The notes beneath the pieces were generated by a model, which saw only the letters and a program-made list of their open reading frames with translations, was not told where the DNA came from and did not search any database. A stretch of DNA of 64,000 bases from positions 2,353,001 through 2,417,000 of the forward strand of contig JAZGTN010000016.1 in assembly GCA_037783415.1 (NCBI GenBank), written 5' to 3'. This DNA is from Leptasterias polaris (Eukaryota; Echinodermata; Asteroidea; Forcipulatida; Asteriidae). The translations under genes were made by a program, and so were the position numbers. Positions 35,301 through 44,900 of this stretch are shown here, piece after piece; within the stretch, counting starts at the first letter, position 1; each line of letters opens with the position of its first letter.

Positions 35301-35915
35301 GACGCCGATGACGTCAAGGAGTCAATTTGCATATCATTATCATAGATAAAGCAGTTTTTGATTCTTGGATGAAAAAGCCGCATTTTTGACTAAAATTCTT
35401 TTTTTACTAAATGCAAATCATTAACAAGTAACTACGATGTCTATTCGGCCATAAATAAAATATTGAGAGCATCCGAAAACCGCTCTTTAAAATAAATAAC
35501 TATGCTGGTAGCCTGTTGATACGGTAGCCTATTGCACTGTACAACAAAACATGCACAAACTAAACGCACCAGCTGTAGTATAAACATACTGCAAAATAAC
35601 AACATTTATAATCACTTATATCATATTCCTGTGCCGTTTTTGATCAGGTGTATCTAAGTAACTGTAATACTCTTCCCCTTTGTCTATAGTACATCCCCTC
35701 CAATCTTTGGCAGTGTCAAATAGTCTCAACTGGGCTAGGGTCATGCTCTTCGTATATAACTACCTCCCCTATTCAGTACTAACACCGCAGTGGTATGCAC
35801 AATAAAGAATGTACACGTTAGGAGTTTTGATTCAAATAATCACGAGAATCACGAGAAGACAACATTGTCGTTTCTTACCTGTTACTAGCGCCACCTTTCT
35901 CCTCAGCGAGCCCAT
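29359..35915 (-). CDS. Short-chain dehydrogenase/reductase (classical SDR), nine exons
   Basis: The gene is an NAD(P)-dependent oxidoreductase of the classical SDR family (FabG-like); its substrate is not predictable. I rebuilt it from splice sites, and every junction keeps frame: 35915-35879, 34369-34230, 33125-33033, 31997-31859, 31571-31531, 31021-30952, 30789-30753, 30109-30055 and 29562-29359. That is 816 nt, 271 residues, normal for the family. The Rossmann motif TGASSGIG spans 12-19 and is split by intron 1. NCAG at 92-95 replaces the usual NNAG. The tetrad is Asn117 (INLRA), Ser144 (VNVSS), Tyr157 and Lys161 (YCMSK), with the canonical 13-residue Ser-Tyr spacing. The C-terminal half has GVRVNAVSPG and [15 protein letters not shown]. 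There is no signal peptide, so it is probably cytosolic or organellar. Exon 4 has a weak donor (GTTGGG); the others are good. Four exons are 37-55 nt long. Confidence 0.9.
29629..29880 (-). mobile_element. Degenerate MITE family 1c in an SDR intron
   Basis: It shares AGCTCAATCGGTCATTGGAG, TTTACTCATTTCTCA and GCATTTCAAGCA blocks with the 60.8 kb copy. The terminal repeats are eroded. Confidence 0.55.
29907..30045. mobile_element. Short inverted-repeat MITE next to SDR exon 8
   Basis: GCAGCAGACTTACCAGGTAAAT and ATTTACCTGGTAAGTCTGCTG anchor arms of about 43 bp. Its right end is about 10 bp from the exon 8 splice donor. Confidence 0.8.
30178..30280. mobile_element. Short foldback MITE (family 3), in an SDR intron
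   Basis: 103 bp with the same GGCCGTGTCCGAATTGGCGG ends and a different, shorter middle. Confidence 0.85.
31129..31371. mobile_element. Inverted-repeat MITE in SDR intron 5
   Basis: ATGAACTCTAACCC and GGGTTAGAGTTCAT form the ends. The interior is GC-rich, with GCGCACGC-type words and AAGATGGCGGCC. Confidence 0.65.
31649..31752. repeat. Perfect 52 bp tandem duplication in SDR intron 4
   Basis: Unit 31649-31700 is repeated exactly at 31701-31752 (CGATTTCATTATGGAATG...). Perfect identity means it is recent, or an assembly artefact. Confidence 0.9.
32172..32550 (+). mobile_element. MITE family 1b, copy G, TTAA-flanked, in SDR intron 3
   Basis: TTAA, then AGGCACTGTACACGTTTGG ... CCAAACGTGTCCAGTGCCT, then TTAA. 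TTAA target duplication and inverted ends are both intact. The central palindrome differs in sequence from family 1 but is still paired. Confidence 0.85.
32600..32998 (+). mobile_element. MITE family 1, copy E, in SDR intron 3
   Basis: AAAGGGATGGTATACG to GTATACTTTGCCTTT, with a perfect 16 bp-arm palindrome at about 32763-32800. It lies 35 bp from the exon 3 donor. Confidence 0.82.
34530..34830 (+). repeat. Dispersed repeat (GAGTGAAATTTGAAA type), copy in SDR intron 1
   Basis: CTCTTTCAGAGCGAAATTTG, ACATTCCAAAGAAGAATTTT and CAATCAAAAGGTCAAATTC match the 440 copy. Confidence 0.65.
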
Positions 35916-36206
35916 TGTTGTATACAGTAAAATGACAATAGTACGGTCCGTTACATCAGGGAAGCTAGCTCACAGTGCAATGGAGTAAATGAAAAAAAAA
36001 ACACCGAGCCTACATGGTGTTATTAATGCTGGCGATTAAGGACGAACACGCCGTCTGCCGTGGTCGAGGCAATCTCCCTACAAAATTAGCAAACTCATTT
36101 CATGCTTTCAATAATTATACCCGCATAATCACCCAGATTATAAACACGCAACACGTGATGCAGAATCCCTACAAAAATGGACACACCCCTTCATCGTGCT
36201 TTCCAT

Positions 36207-36296
36207 AGGCAGTGTACACTTTTGGTAATTGTCAAACACTAGTATCCTCTATCCCAACATAAAGTGTGAAATAAAAAATCTGTGAAAATTTGGGCC
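36207..36296 (-). mobile_element. MITE family 1b, copy J, left half
   Basis: CAGTGTACACTTTTGGTAAT, then AAAATTTGGGC, where the foldback element begins. The continuation (GTCATCGAAGTTGCAAG and onward) is at 37483-37705. Confidence 0.7.
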
Positions 36297-36344
36297 GTAT
36301 TACGAAAACCCATTAGCGCCACAAAAAAAAATAAAAAAAAATCC

Positions 36345-36538
36345 GTTATTCGGATTCGCAATCCGTTATTACGGATTCGCAATCCGTTATTACGGATTCG
36401 CAATCCGTTTTTACGGATTCGCAATCCGTTATTACGGATTCGCAATCCGTTATTACGGATTCGCAATACGGATTCGCAATCCGTTATTACGGATTCGCAA
36501 TCCGTTATTACGGATTCATAATCCGTTATTACGGATTC
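36345..36538. repeat. Tandem 21 bp hairpin-repeat array, left arm
   Basis: The unit is AATCCGT-TATT-ACGGATT plus CGC. The two 7-base blocks are complementary, so each unit can form its own hairpin. One unit has lost eight bases and one has a T-rich loop. Confidence 0.9.
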
Positions 36539-37085
36539 ACTCGAGGATCCCTCGATGGCGCTATTTGCGTTGGACAGTAATGGTTTATTCTGCCTAACTT
36601 TTATTAAGCCCAAAGGACGATGTGTTCATAATTTTATGTTTCATTATTTTTGTTTAAGTAACTGCAAATCGAGTCGCCGCAACCATTGTACACTTAATGA
36701 ACTACTACTACTACAGCAAAATATTGAACTAAGTTGAAGTGCATGTTTACAAATACACAGTTCTAACCGTTGAAATTTTAATAACTTTGTGTCTTTACGG
36801 AAAAAACACGTGGTTTAAGAAAGGCCGGACCTATCCCACTATCATATAGTCGGACCTATCCCACTATAAAAAGCGTTTGTTATGAAGTGAATTTAAATGA
36901 ATATGGTTGGAAAGATGTTTAAAAGTAGAATATAATAAATATAATAAACCATTACTGTCCAACGCAAATAGCGCCATCGAGGGATCCTCGAGTGAATCCG
37001 TAATAACGGATTGCTAATCCGTAATAATGGATTGCGAATCCGTAATAACGGATTGCGAATCCGTAATAACGGATTTGACTTTTTA

Positions 37086-37443
37086 ATAATAATAATATGG
37101 ATTTATATCGCGCTTTATCACACCCAAGGGCGTCTCAAAGCGCTTCTTAACATTATTACCCCTGGTCACTGGGCCATTTATTTCATTCCTTAAACCATCT
37201 CAGCTCCCTGGGGAGTATACAGCCTGTGCTGCAATATATGCGCTACTAAGCTAAATCAATCACAAGAACCATCTCTGCCCTCACACTGAGGTACCCATTT
37301 TACCCCTGGGTGGAGAGAAGCAATTATAGTTAAGTGTCTTGCTCAGGGACACAAGTGTCACGACCGGGACTCGAACCCACACTCTGCTGAACAGAAACAC
37401 AAGAGCTTGAGTTCGGTGCTCTTAACCACTCGGCCACGACACT
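37086..37443 (-). mobile_element. tRNA-derived SINE, full length, inside the foldback element
   Basis: On the minus strand it starts GTCGTGGCCGAGTGGTTAAG (box A) and has GGGTTCGAGTCCCGG (box B). It shares the GACACTTGT...GAGCAA body with the 728 copy and ends GCGCGATATAAATCC plus an ATT repeat. It sits inside the right arm of the foldback element, so it inserted later. Confidence 0.8.
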
Positions 37444-37482
37444 CCACAAACTTTTCTTTCTTTGTGGCGCTAATGGGCTTTC

Positions 37483-37705
37483 GTACTAAATTAGTCATCG
37501 AAGTTGCAAGAAAATAATGAAAGAAAAGAAAAAAAATGTTGCATAGAATATTGTGGCTTTATGCCTGATGAAGCCGTTCTCAGATTTAAATTTTGGTGTG
37601 AAAAATTACCTCTTTCTCTAAAACTACATTAGGCTACTTCACTGGGAGAATTTTCAAACAATGAAGTCTATAATCAACAGCTCTCCATAGCTCTTTACGG
37701 TTTGT
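37483..37705 (-). mobile_element. MITE family 1b, copy J, right half
   Basis: It resumes with ATTAGTCATCGAAGTTGCAAG and the decayed central palindrome, up to CAACAGCTCTCCATAG. The terminal repeat is lost. Confidence 0.7.
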
Positions 37706-38339
37706 GGTGTCATTGACTTGTGGACCTTGCATTTAAATCACCCGCATTTAAATCACCCGCATAATTCAAAATAATATCGTCTACTTCCGAAACGTTTTGT
37801 TTGCTTTCACAGAGATCGTGTTGACATGGTGTCTGATGTCTACAGCAGAACGTTCAGTGAAAAACATGTAGATACAAAAAACGTGTGTCAGAACCGACTT
37901 GGGCCCAATTTCATAGAGCTGCTTAAGCACAAAAAGTAGCTAAGCACAACACAATTTCGCTTGCCAGATAGAGGTTACCAGCCAAACTACCATGTCACAT
38001 GTACAAGTTGTGACTGGTATCCTGCTCATTTCTGCTTAGCAGACAATTGTTTAACAATATTTTCTTCATAAGCAGCTCTATGAAATTGGGCCCTGGATTC
38101 TGCTTGGGTTCCAGGGGGGCCTGACGCATTTCCGGATCATGCTCTGACCCCGAAAGTGGTTTTACAAAAAATTGATTTCATTAACTCTGATTATGTGTCC
38201 CTTTGACCTATTTCTGGGTCAATTTGACACAGATTCCGGGTGTGACTGACCCATAAATGGCTCAGGCCCCAAGGGACACGGGTCGATTATGACCGGAAGT
38301 TGTAAGAGTACGTAAACCGACTATTATCCCTATCATTGG

Positions 38340-38692
38340 CTCTGTATCTCAAAATGTATCCAATTCAAACTGCTCACATTTGTCTTCAAATGTATCTGTG
38401 ACATCAACCATGCACCACTGTACCTCAAAGAACTCATCATCCCATATGTTCCAGCAAGGAGTGGGACTGCGATCTGCTCAAGATAATAGACATCCCACAC
38501 ACTCGTACATTATCTGGTAACCGTGGTTTCTTATGCCGCTGGGCCAACTATGTGGAACAAGTTACCCTTATAACATTCGTCATGCTCCATCACTGGCAGC
38601 CTTCAGGAAAGCTATTAAGACCCATTTATTTGACCCATGCGCTGTGATACAGCTTTTGAAGAGCGCTATATAAATGCTTTGTATTATTATTA
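38340..38692 (+). mobile_element. Degenerate L2/CR1-type LINE 3' end
   Basis: Broken frames give KLLTFVFKCICDINHAPLYL and then LAAFRKAIKTHLFDP, the C-terminal signatures of L2-type ORF2. They are followed by GCGCTATATAAATG and an ATT tail. Frameshifts separate the pieces, so this is an old copy. Confidence 0.75.
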
Positions 38693-40220
38693 TTACACCT
38701 ATTTACATAGTGACATTGTACATTCCAAGGCCTTTCTGACAGGCAGACACAACGTTGGTCATTATGGGACATTTTATACATGTTGTGTCATAATTCTACA
38801 AACATTCTGAAGTAAAACAATTTACAGTTGAACAAGCTTTGAGATGTGCCCCTTTCTTCATATATTTTCAAAAGTTGATAAATATCGGACAGTGCAATCT
38901 CCATACAATATAAGATTGTATGTGTTCTTCTTTTGGGCTGCTTGTGTACTAATCGTGCTTGCAGAAAGCCCAGGCTCTGTGGCTCTTTTGTTAACATGTG
39001 ATGTCGCCACAGGTTACAGCATCACCATAATCGAAGCAGAGATTGGTAGCTCTGTGTGTTTTGAGACAATTCTTTCAGGAAACAAATTCTGGAGAATTCT
39101 ACACACAGAAATTGACTAGTCTTGATTTAGAACTTTTGACAGTCAGACATGCAAAGTTCTTGAGGGTTGTAGTTAAAACTTTATACAGTGTTTGTCACTA
39201 TAGAACAATAATAATATTTCTATAATAATAATAAAAACCGCATGCGTATTTTGGTTGGCAAAGGCCATGGGTTGTGCACCTGCCAGACGCACAAACGCGT
39301 ACGTATGCGTCACACCACCATTACAGCACCATACGAAGCGCAAAGATCCTTCATTTTGCCAACCAGTAGCGCTAGTGCGCATGCGCAATTTCATGGGAAG
39401 AGTCTCGTGTTAAAATTAATGATTTCATTTTCCCAAGAACTCGATTTCCTGCTGTACTAGTTTGCGTAACTATTGGAGGTGGTAAAAAGAATGTTTCTAC
39501 CAGTATAACGTCATCATTTATTGCACCTTTCGCATATTGTGAGGACTATTTTTTTTTTACGAGAAGTTATACTTCCTGCTGTAGCGCAGTTGTACAGTTT
39601 CAATCATGAGAACACCACTGAAGCAAAAGTTGCGAGTTTGAATATCCAAGGTCAATGAAACGACACTTCTGGTTATGGTACCTTTACACCAGATCCACGC
39701 ATGAAAGAATGTTGTTTACGGTTTAACATTGTCAGCACATTTTAGAAAAGTGCCATCTGAAAACGGTTCGGACTGCATCCAAGCTCAGAAGAACTTTTAC
39801 CTCATGTGCAGAGACCTCCACTGTGGTTCGTTCCATCCATTCAACGCTCCAGTCAGTGGCTGCATCATGACAAGGTAAACTGATTCTAGCAAAGTGCGTT
39901 CATGTGTGTGCGATGAAGTCATTGGGGCCCAAATGAATAAATCCGTCAAGCAGGCAAACGAAAAGTTGCTAGAAGAATCTAAACTTGCCTTGTCAGTTCA
40001 GGGGACCAGTTAAGAATGATGTCGATTATACAATCATGTAAACGTGGCTGGTAATCTGTTTCTGGTAAGCAAGGTTTCTACGTGCTAAGCCAAATATTAC
40101 CGTGCGTGCTATTAAAACAGCTTAACAAAATTGGACCAAAAATGTACTAAACGTCTTGCTTGCAAACTTAAAACCCTACAGCCACGTTTCTAGTTTTCTT
40201 GTTTGCGTATAGCATATTAT
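38690..40220. other. Intergenic
   Basis: Near 39236-39400 there is a loose inverted repeat (GGTTGGCAAA with TTTGCCAACC, and GCATGCG words). A weak tRNA-like stretch lies at 39575-39655. No gene recognised. Confidence 0.35.
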
Positions 40221-40224
40221 TGCA

Positions 40225-40840
40225 ATGAGTTATGCGCAGCCAAGCCTCTTTCTCAGCCTTTTCCCAACAACAGCTATCTAAACTTCAACGCCTTCAGAAC
40301 TCTACAGCTAGACTGGTAACCCTCACAAAGAAAGCCTGTCACATAACACCTGTTCTTCAGTCTCTTCATTGGTTACCTATCGATAAGCGAATCACCTTCA
40401 AACTTCTTTTGCTGGTCTACCACGCAGTCCATGGCTCCTCACCAATCTGTTTACAGAACTCGATCCAGGCATATCAACCCTCTCGCAGACTAAGATCTTG
40501 CACTCTTGGGGTGACCACAGCTTTTCCCACACAGGCCCATCTCTCTGGAACAATCTTCCTCTTCCTCTTCGCCAAGCTTCCTCCGCCAGTTCTTTCAAAC
40601 AATAATTACTCAAAACATAATTATCTGTTCACTTTGTAATTCTGTTTCTTTGAACCGAAAGTCGCTCCTTACCATGTATGTTTAACTTATAGTCAGCCTA
40701 AGTTTGTCAATGTGTTAATATTGTATAGATATATACTATTGTACTTTCTTTTGTATACGTTTTTGTACTTGTTTGTACAGCGCCATGAGCGTCATGCTTC
40801 GGACCTGGGCGCTCTATAAGAAGCCACCATTATTATTATT
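40225..40840 (+). mobile_element. 5'-truncated L2/CR1-type LINE
   Basis: A 135-codon open frame keeps the C-terminal tail of a reverse transcriptase protein: LSKLQRLQNSTARLVT, CHITPVLQSLHWLPI and FKLLLLVYHAVHGSSP. The 3' UTR ends in GCGCTCTATAAG and an ATT repeat at about 40838, the usual tail of this LINE type. The rest of ORF2 is absent, as expected for 5' truncation. Confidence 0.8.
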
Positions 40841-41905
40841 ATTAGGCCGTTTTTCTTTCTGCAACGCCTCGGTTTCAGTTGATCACATTTTTGGTCAAGT
40901 TTAGATGCTTAAATGTCTACCCTTTCCGTTCAGTCTGTAACAATTGTAGAGATTCAAGTCTTTTCTTATCCTATCTACTCGTGTATGTACAATCAAGTGG
41001 TTGAATATTCCGGATTGGAATAAAGTCTTTGTATTCAACAGCGCCCTCTCGTGACAAACTTGAACTTTTGCACCTTTTTAAAAACTGAAAACTCGTTGCA
41101 AGTTCCAAAAGGGTTTAAACTTAGTATGTACTTATAAATCTTAATGTTTGGATAAGAAATAAGCTATGACATCATGTTAAGCTAATGGGCTATAACGACA
41201 TCAGTTTTCAAATTAGGCTTAAAACCCTCAAACGAGGCACATTTTTCGGCAAAACGTCCCTTCGGGACCTTCTTGTCAGTCGTGACTTCCAAACGTAATA
41301 AATCACTTAAGAGGGCTTGCTAGGGCTTATCTCCTATTTTCTAACCGCAGAAACTGTCGGCAAGACATCAAAGGACTCCCAGCCAGTTGGTGAACAAATG
41401 TTTTCAATCATCTCTCTGGAACTTCAGACTTATGGCGACTTAGCGCCCGAGTTGTGTCATTGACATTAACCAGGCGGCCATTGCTTGTGCACAAACGAAT
41501 GAAAATGTTTTTGTATACAGGGCATTGACATTTAGTTTTGTTCCGCCCACTCTCACCAAGTCACCGACCCCTTCTAGACTGTGTGTTATGGTACAGGGGA
41601 GGATATCATGGAGTATGGCATGGCTGGGATTTACCACGTGGGTGCCGTTATGTTTTTCTTGACTTTTGGAAGACGAACCTGACAGCGTCACTCGCTGCAC
41701 GCTAATCAAAGTTTCTTATTTTGAAAACTCAATTCTTTAGAACCACAATAACTTCTTGAATATCAATATTTCCTACAAAGACAAGTTTACCAAATTTTCT
41801 CATTACATTTCACCAACTCTGCTTATATGTACATATCTACACTGAACACCTTGTTTTGTTTCAACAAAAACTTATGGCTAGTTTTGTTTTCATTTTGCCC
41901 CACAG
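40840..41905. other. Upstream region of TRIM copy 1
   Basis: Must contain or precede the untranslated first exon implied by the acceptor at 41905. No promoter motif could be fixed. Confidence 0.4.
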
Positions 41906-44900
41906 ATGGCTTCACCATTGCTGCAGACTATCACTGAAAAACACCTGCAGTGTCTTATATGTGATAAGAGATGCAAACAGCCAAAAGCACTGGGTTGCCT
42001 GCACAGTTTTTGCTTGCTGTGTCTGATGAAATGCTATGAAAATGCCCGCATAATATCCTGTCCGCAGTGTCTAAAGGTGACGACCCTTCCACCTGGTGGG
42101 ATTCCTGCTCTGAGAGACAACTCGTACATTGAATGTCTCTTGTGGGATGTCTCCTCCCTGCATACGAAGGATGCAGACTTGGCCAAGATGCAACACTTAG
42201 ATGAGATGAGATGTGGAAAACACCCAGGGGCTGTCCGACGGATTTACTGTGTGCCATGTGAGAAACTGATCTGTCAACATTGTACATCCATTGACCACCC
42301 CGCAGCTGAAGGCCATCACTACACAGACTGTGAACCTGCTGCTCAAGAGTGTAGGAAGTCCATCAAACATGTCTGCACGGTTTACAAGAGAGAGATTGAG
42401 CGTGTGAGCGTTCGTTGCAGGAATCATCCGAAGCTATGGAGACATTTGAGCCAAGAGTCGTCAGAGCCCTGAAAAAGGTTCAACAGAGGGCGTCTGAGTT
42501 AATAGCAGAGGTGAAACGTGAGGAGCAGTACATGATTGATCAAATCAGATCTGTGGAGCGTGATCGAATGAGCGCATTTCGTGTGCAGGGAGAAGAGGTA
42601 ACGAAGATGATGTTGGAGAAGCACTTCTCACTAGAGGTAGCGACAGATGTCGTCAACAACTACCCTGCCTCCGTGTTCCTGGAACTGTATCCTGAGATGA
42701 AAGCGGTCAGCTGTCGAAGCATCCCTCAACTTGACCCCAACCTCACTCGTCTGAACTTGGCGCAACGTGACTGTACTCCTGTGGAGGCACTTGCCATCAG
42801 CTTAGGGACTCTGGGCAGCGAGGAGGAGTGGGAGTATCATCTGCATTTGCTTCACGAAGGAGCTGCCGGCGTCCGCGCTATTGCCGCTCTGCCTGGTGGT
42901 GAGATTGCAATAGCTTTCCTCTACAGTGGTGATGTGACCATCTTTAACACCGAAGGACAAGAGATCAGAACGGTTTCGGTTGGAAGCAGTAAGTTTTTCC
43001 CATGAAGCATACACCAATCAGTATGATTTTAGTCAAAAGTCAAAAGAGCAGGCATGTCGAAAGTTTGAGACCAATTAAGAACTCACTCCTTGGCAGTGAA
43101 GTTAATAACCTGAATTCCCCTCAATCCCTTAAGCGAAAGAAGCAGTCCTGGCCAATTTCCTTTCTCCCCACTTTATATTCAGCAGGACAGACCTTTTCAG
43201 AACTAAATAGCCTCCCGAAATCTGGCAGTAGAATAATAGCAAGACAAGTTCTCACGCACAAATCTCCACAGCAAATTAGTTATACACACATGGTATTCAA
43301 CATCATAATCATCCTGGCTTTAGTTTGGCCACCTGTTGGACAAAGCCCTCCTCATGAAACTTCCATTTGCCTCTCTCTCTCTCTCTAGCCACTCTGGTCC
43401 ATGTATCCGTGCCCATGTGTTCTGTTATGTCAGCTCTCCATTTATCTCATTTGCGGTCCTCTCTTTCTCTTGCCTGTTCTATTCAATAGAATAGAACATT
43501 TATTTCCACAATCTTACTCTTAATTACATTAAATAATACATGTACATTAAAACAAGTGTGGAGGCATCATCCTAGAAAGCAAAAGCTTGTGGCGGATGTG
43601 CCTTACAGAACAGGACAAGATAAGACAAAAACACTGATTACAATATTTAGTCGTGATCACATAATTAAATAATACATGGATCGGTTAAACATATTAAGTA
43701 TGGACTTGATATTTAAGCAAAACGGATTATTATTGGCTAAAATGACTTAACAGATGACAATAAATTAAGTTCTCTGAGAGTTGAGTAGGAATGATTTCAA
43801 TTTACATTTGAACGTATTGATTGAAGGGCAATTAGTTACAGAAGATGATAGATAATTCCAATTTTTGGGTCCAGAGAAAAAAATAGTATGTTGAGAAAGA
43901 GTTGTTCTAGCAAGAGGTATGTGTATTTTGGATGCAGTCCTAGTATTATAATTATGTATAGATCTGTTACGTTGAAACAGGTTATGTAGCGATTCAGGAA
44001 GTTGGTTATTTATAAATTTATACATAAAAACGTCTTGTTGAAAGACATTGATATTGTTAAGAGACAAAAGGTTATATTTCTTAAATAAAGGAGTGGTATG
44101 TTCGTTAAAGTGGACCTTAGATACAATACGAATTGCCCTTTTCTGCAGTTTATTCAATCTATCAAGATTTGACTTGTACGTGTTAGCCCAAATAACGTTA
44201 CAATAAGAAAGGTAAGAAAGAATTAATGAACAGTACAAAGTACGCAAAATGCTTGATGGAAGAGTGTACTTTAATCTACTCATGATGCCTATATTTTTGG
44301 AAATTTTGTTTTCTAATTCCTTTATATGGAATTTCCAAGAAAGACATTCATCAATATAGACACCAAGAAATTTAGTATGTGACACTTGCAGTATAAGCTC
44401 GTTATTAATTTTAACTTGACAATTGGATGTACTCAACTTCTTTTTTCTATTTCGAAAGACCATAAATGTGCATTTTTGTGAATTAAGTGACAGCCTATTA
44501 GACTGAAGCCAAATTGACACCTTGGCTAATTCAATATTAACAAGACTAACAATAGTTTCTAAGTCAGTGTTATTACTCGAGTAGAATATGTTAGTGTCAT
44601 CAGCAAAAAGAATAAAAGAGAATAATTTCGAAGCTTGGCAAATATCATTTATATATAATGAGAAGAGCAATGGGCCAAGAAGAGATCCCTGCGGTACTCC
44701 ACATGTAATTGTATTCATAGAAGAGAAACACGAGTCTAGTTTAGTATATTGATTCCTGTTGGAGAGATAACTACAAAACCAGTTTAATGGAGTCCCTCTT
44801 ATACCATAGAAATTAAGCTTATGTATTAAAATATCATGATTAATAGTATCAAATGCCTTAGATAAATCTAAAAAGACACCAATAGATATACATTTATTCT

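Larger units (their letters stand above)
36297..37481. mobile_element. Foldback transposon with arms of a 21 bp hairpin repeat
   Basis: The outer ends (about 36300 and 37480) are inverted copies of CGAAARCCCATTAGCGCC. The left arm has ten units, one truncated, of a 21 bp repeat (36345-36538); the right arm has four (36995-37076). Inside them lies a perfect 52 bp inverted repeat, 36538-36589 against 36943-36994. The loop of about 350 bp has no coding sequence. A SINE (37086-37443) lies in the right arm. The whole element sits inside a MITE whose halves flank it. Confidence 0.85.

Noticed and set aside
36345..36538. CRISPR-like array
   Set aside because: The units are directly adjacent without unique spacers, in a eukaryotic genome, and belong to a foldback transposon.
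36239..36613. 124-codon frame with repeated SVITDCE/IRNNGLR peptides
   Set aside because: It is only the 21 bp repeat array (a multiple of three) read as codons.
42421..42437. A 17 bp intron in TRIM copy 1
   Set aside because: GT...AG and the restored frame are suggestive, but no known animal spliceosomal intron is this short. An indel is simpler.
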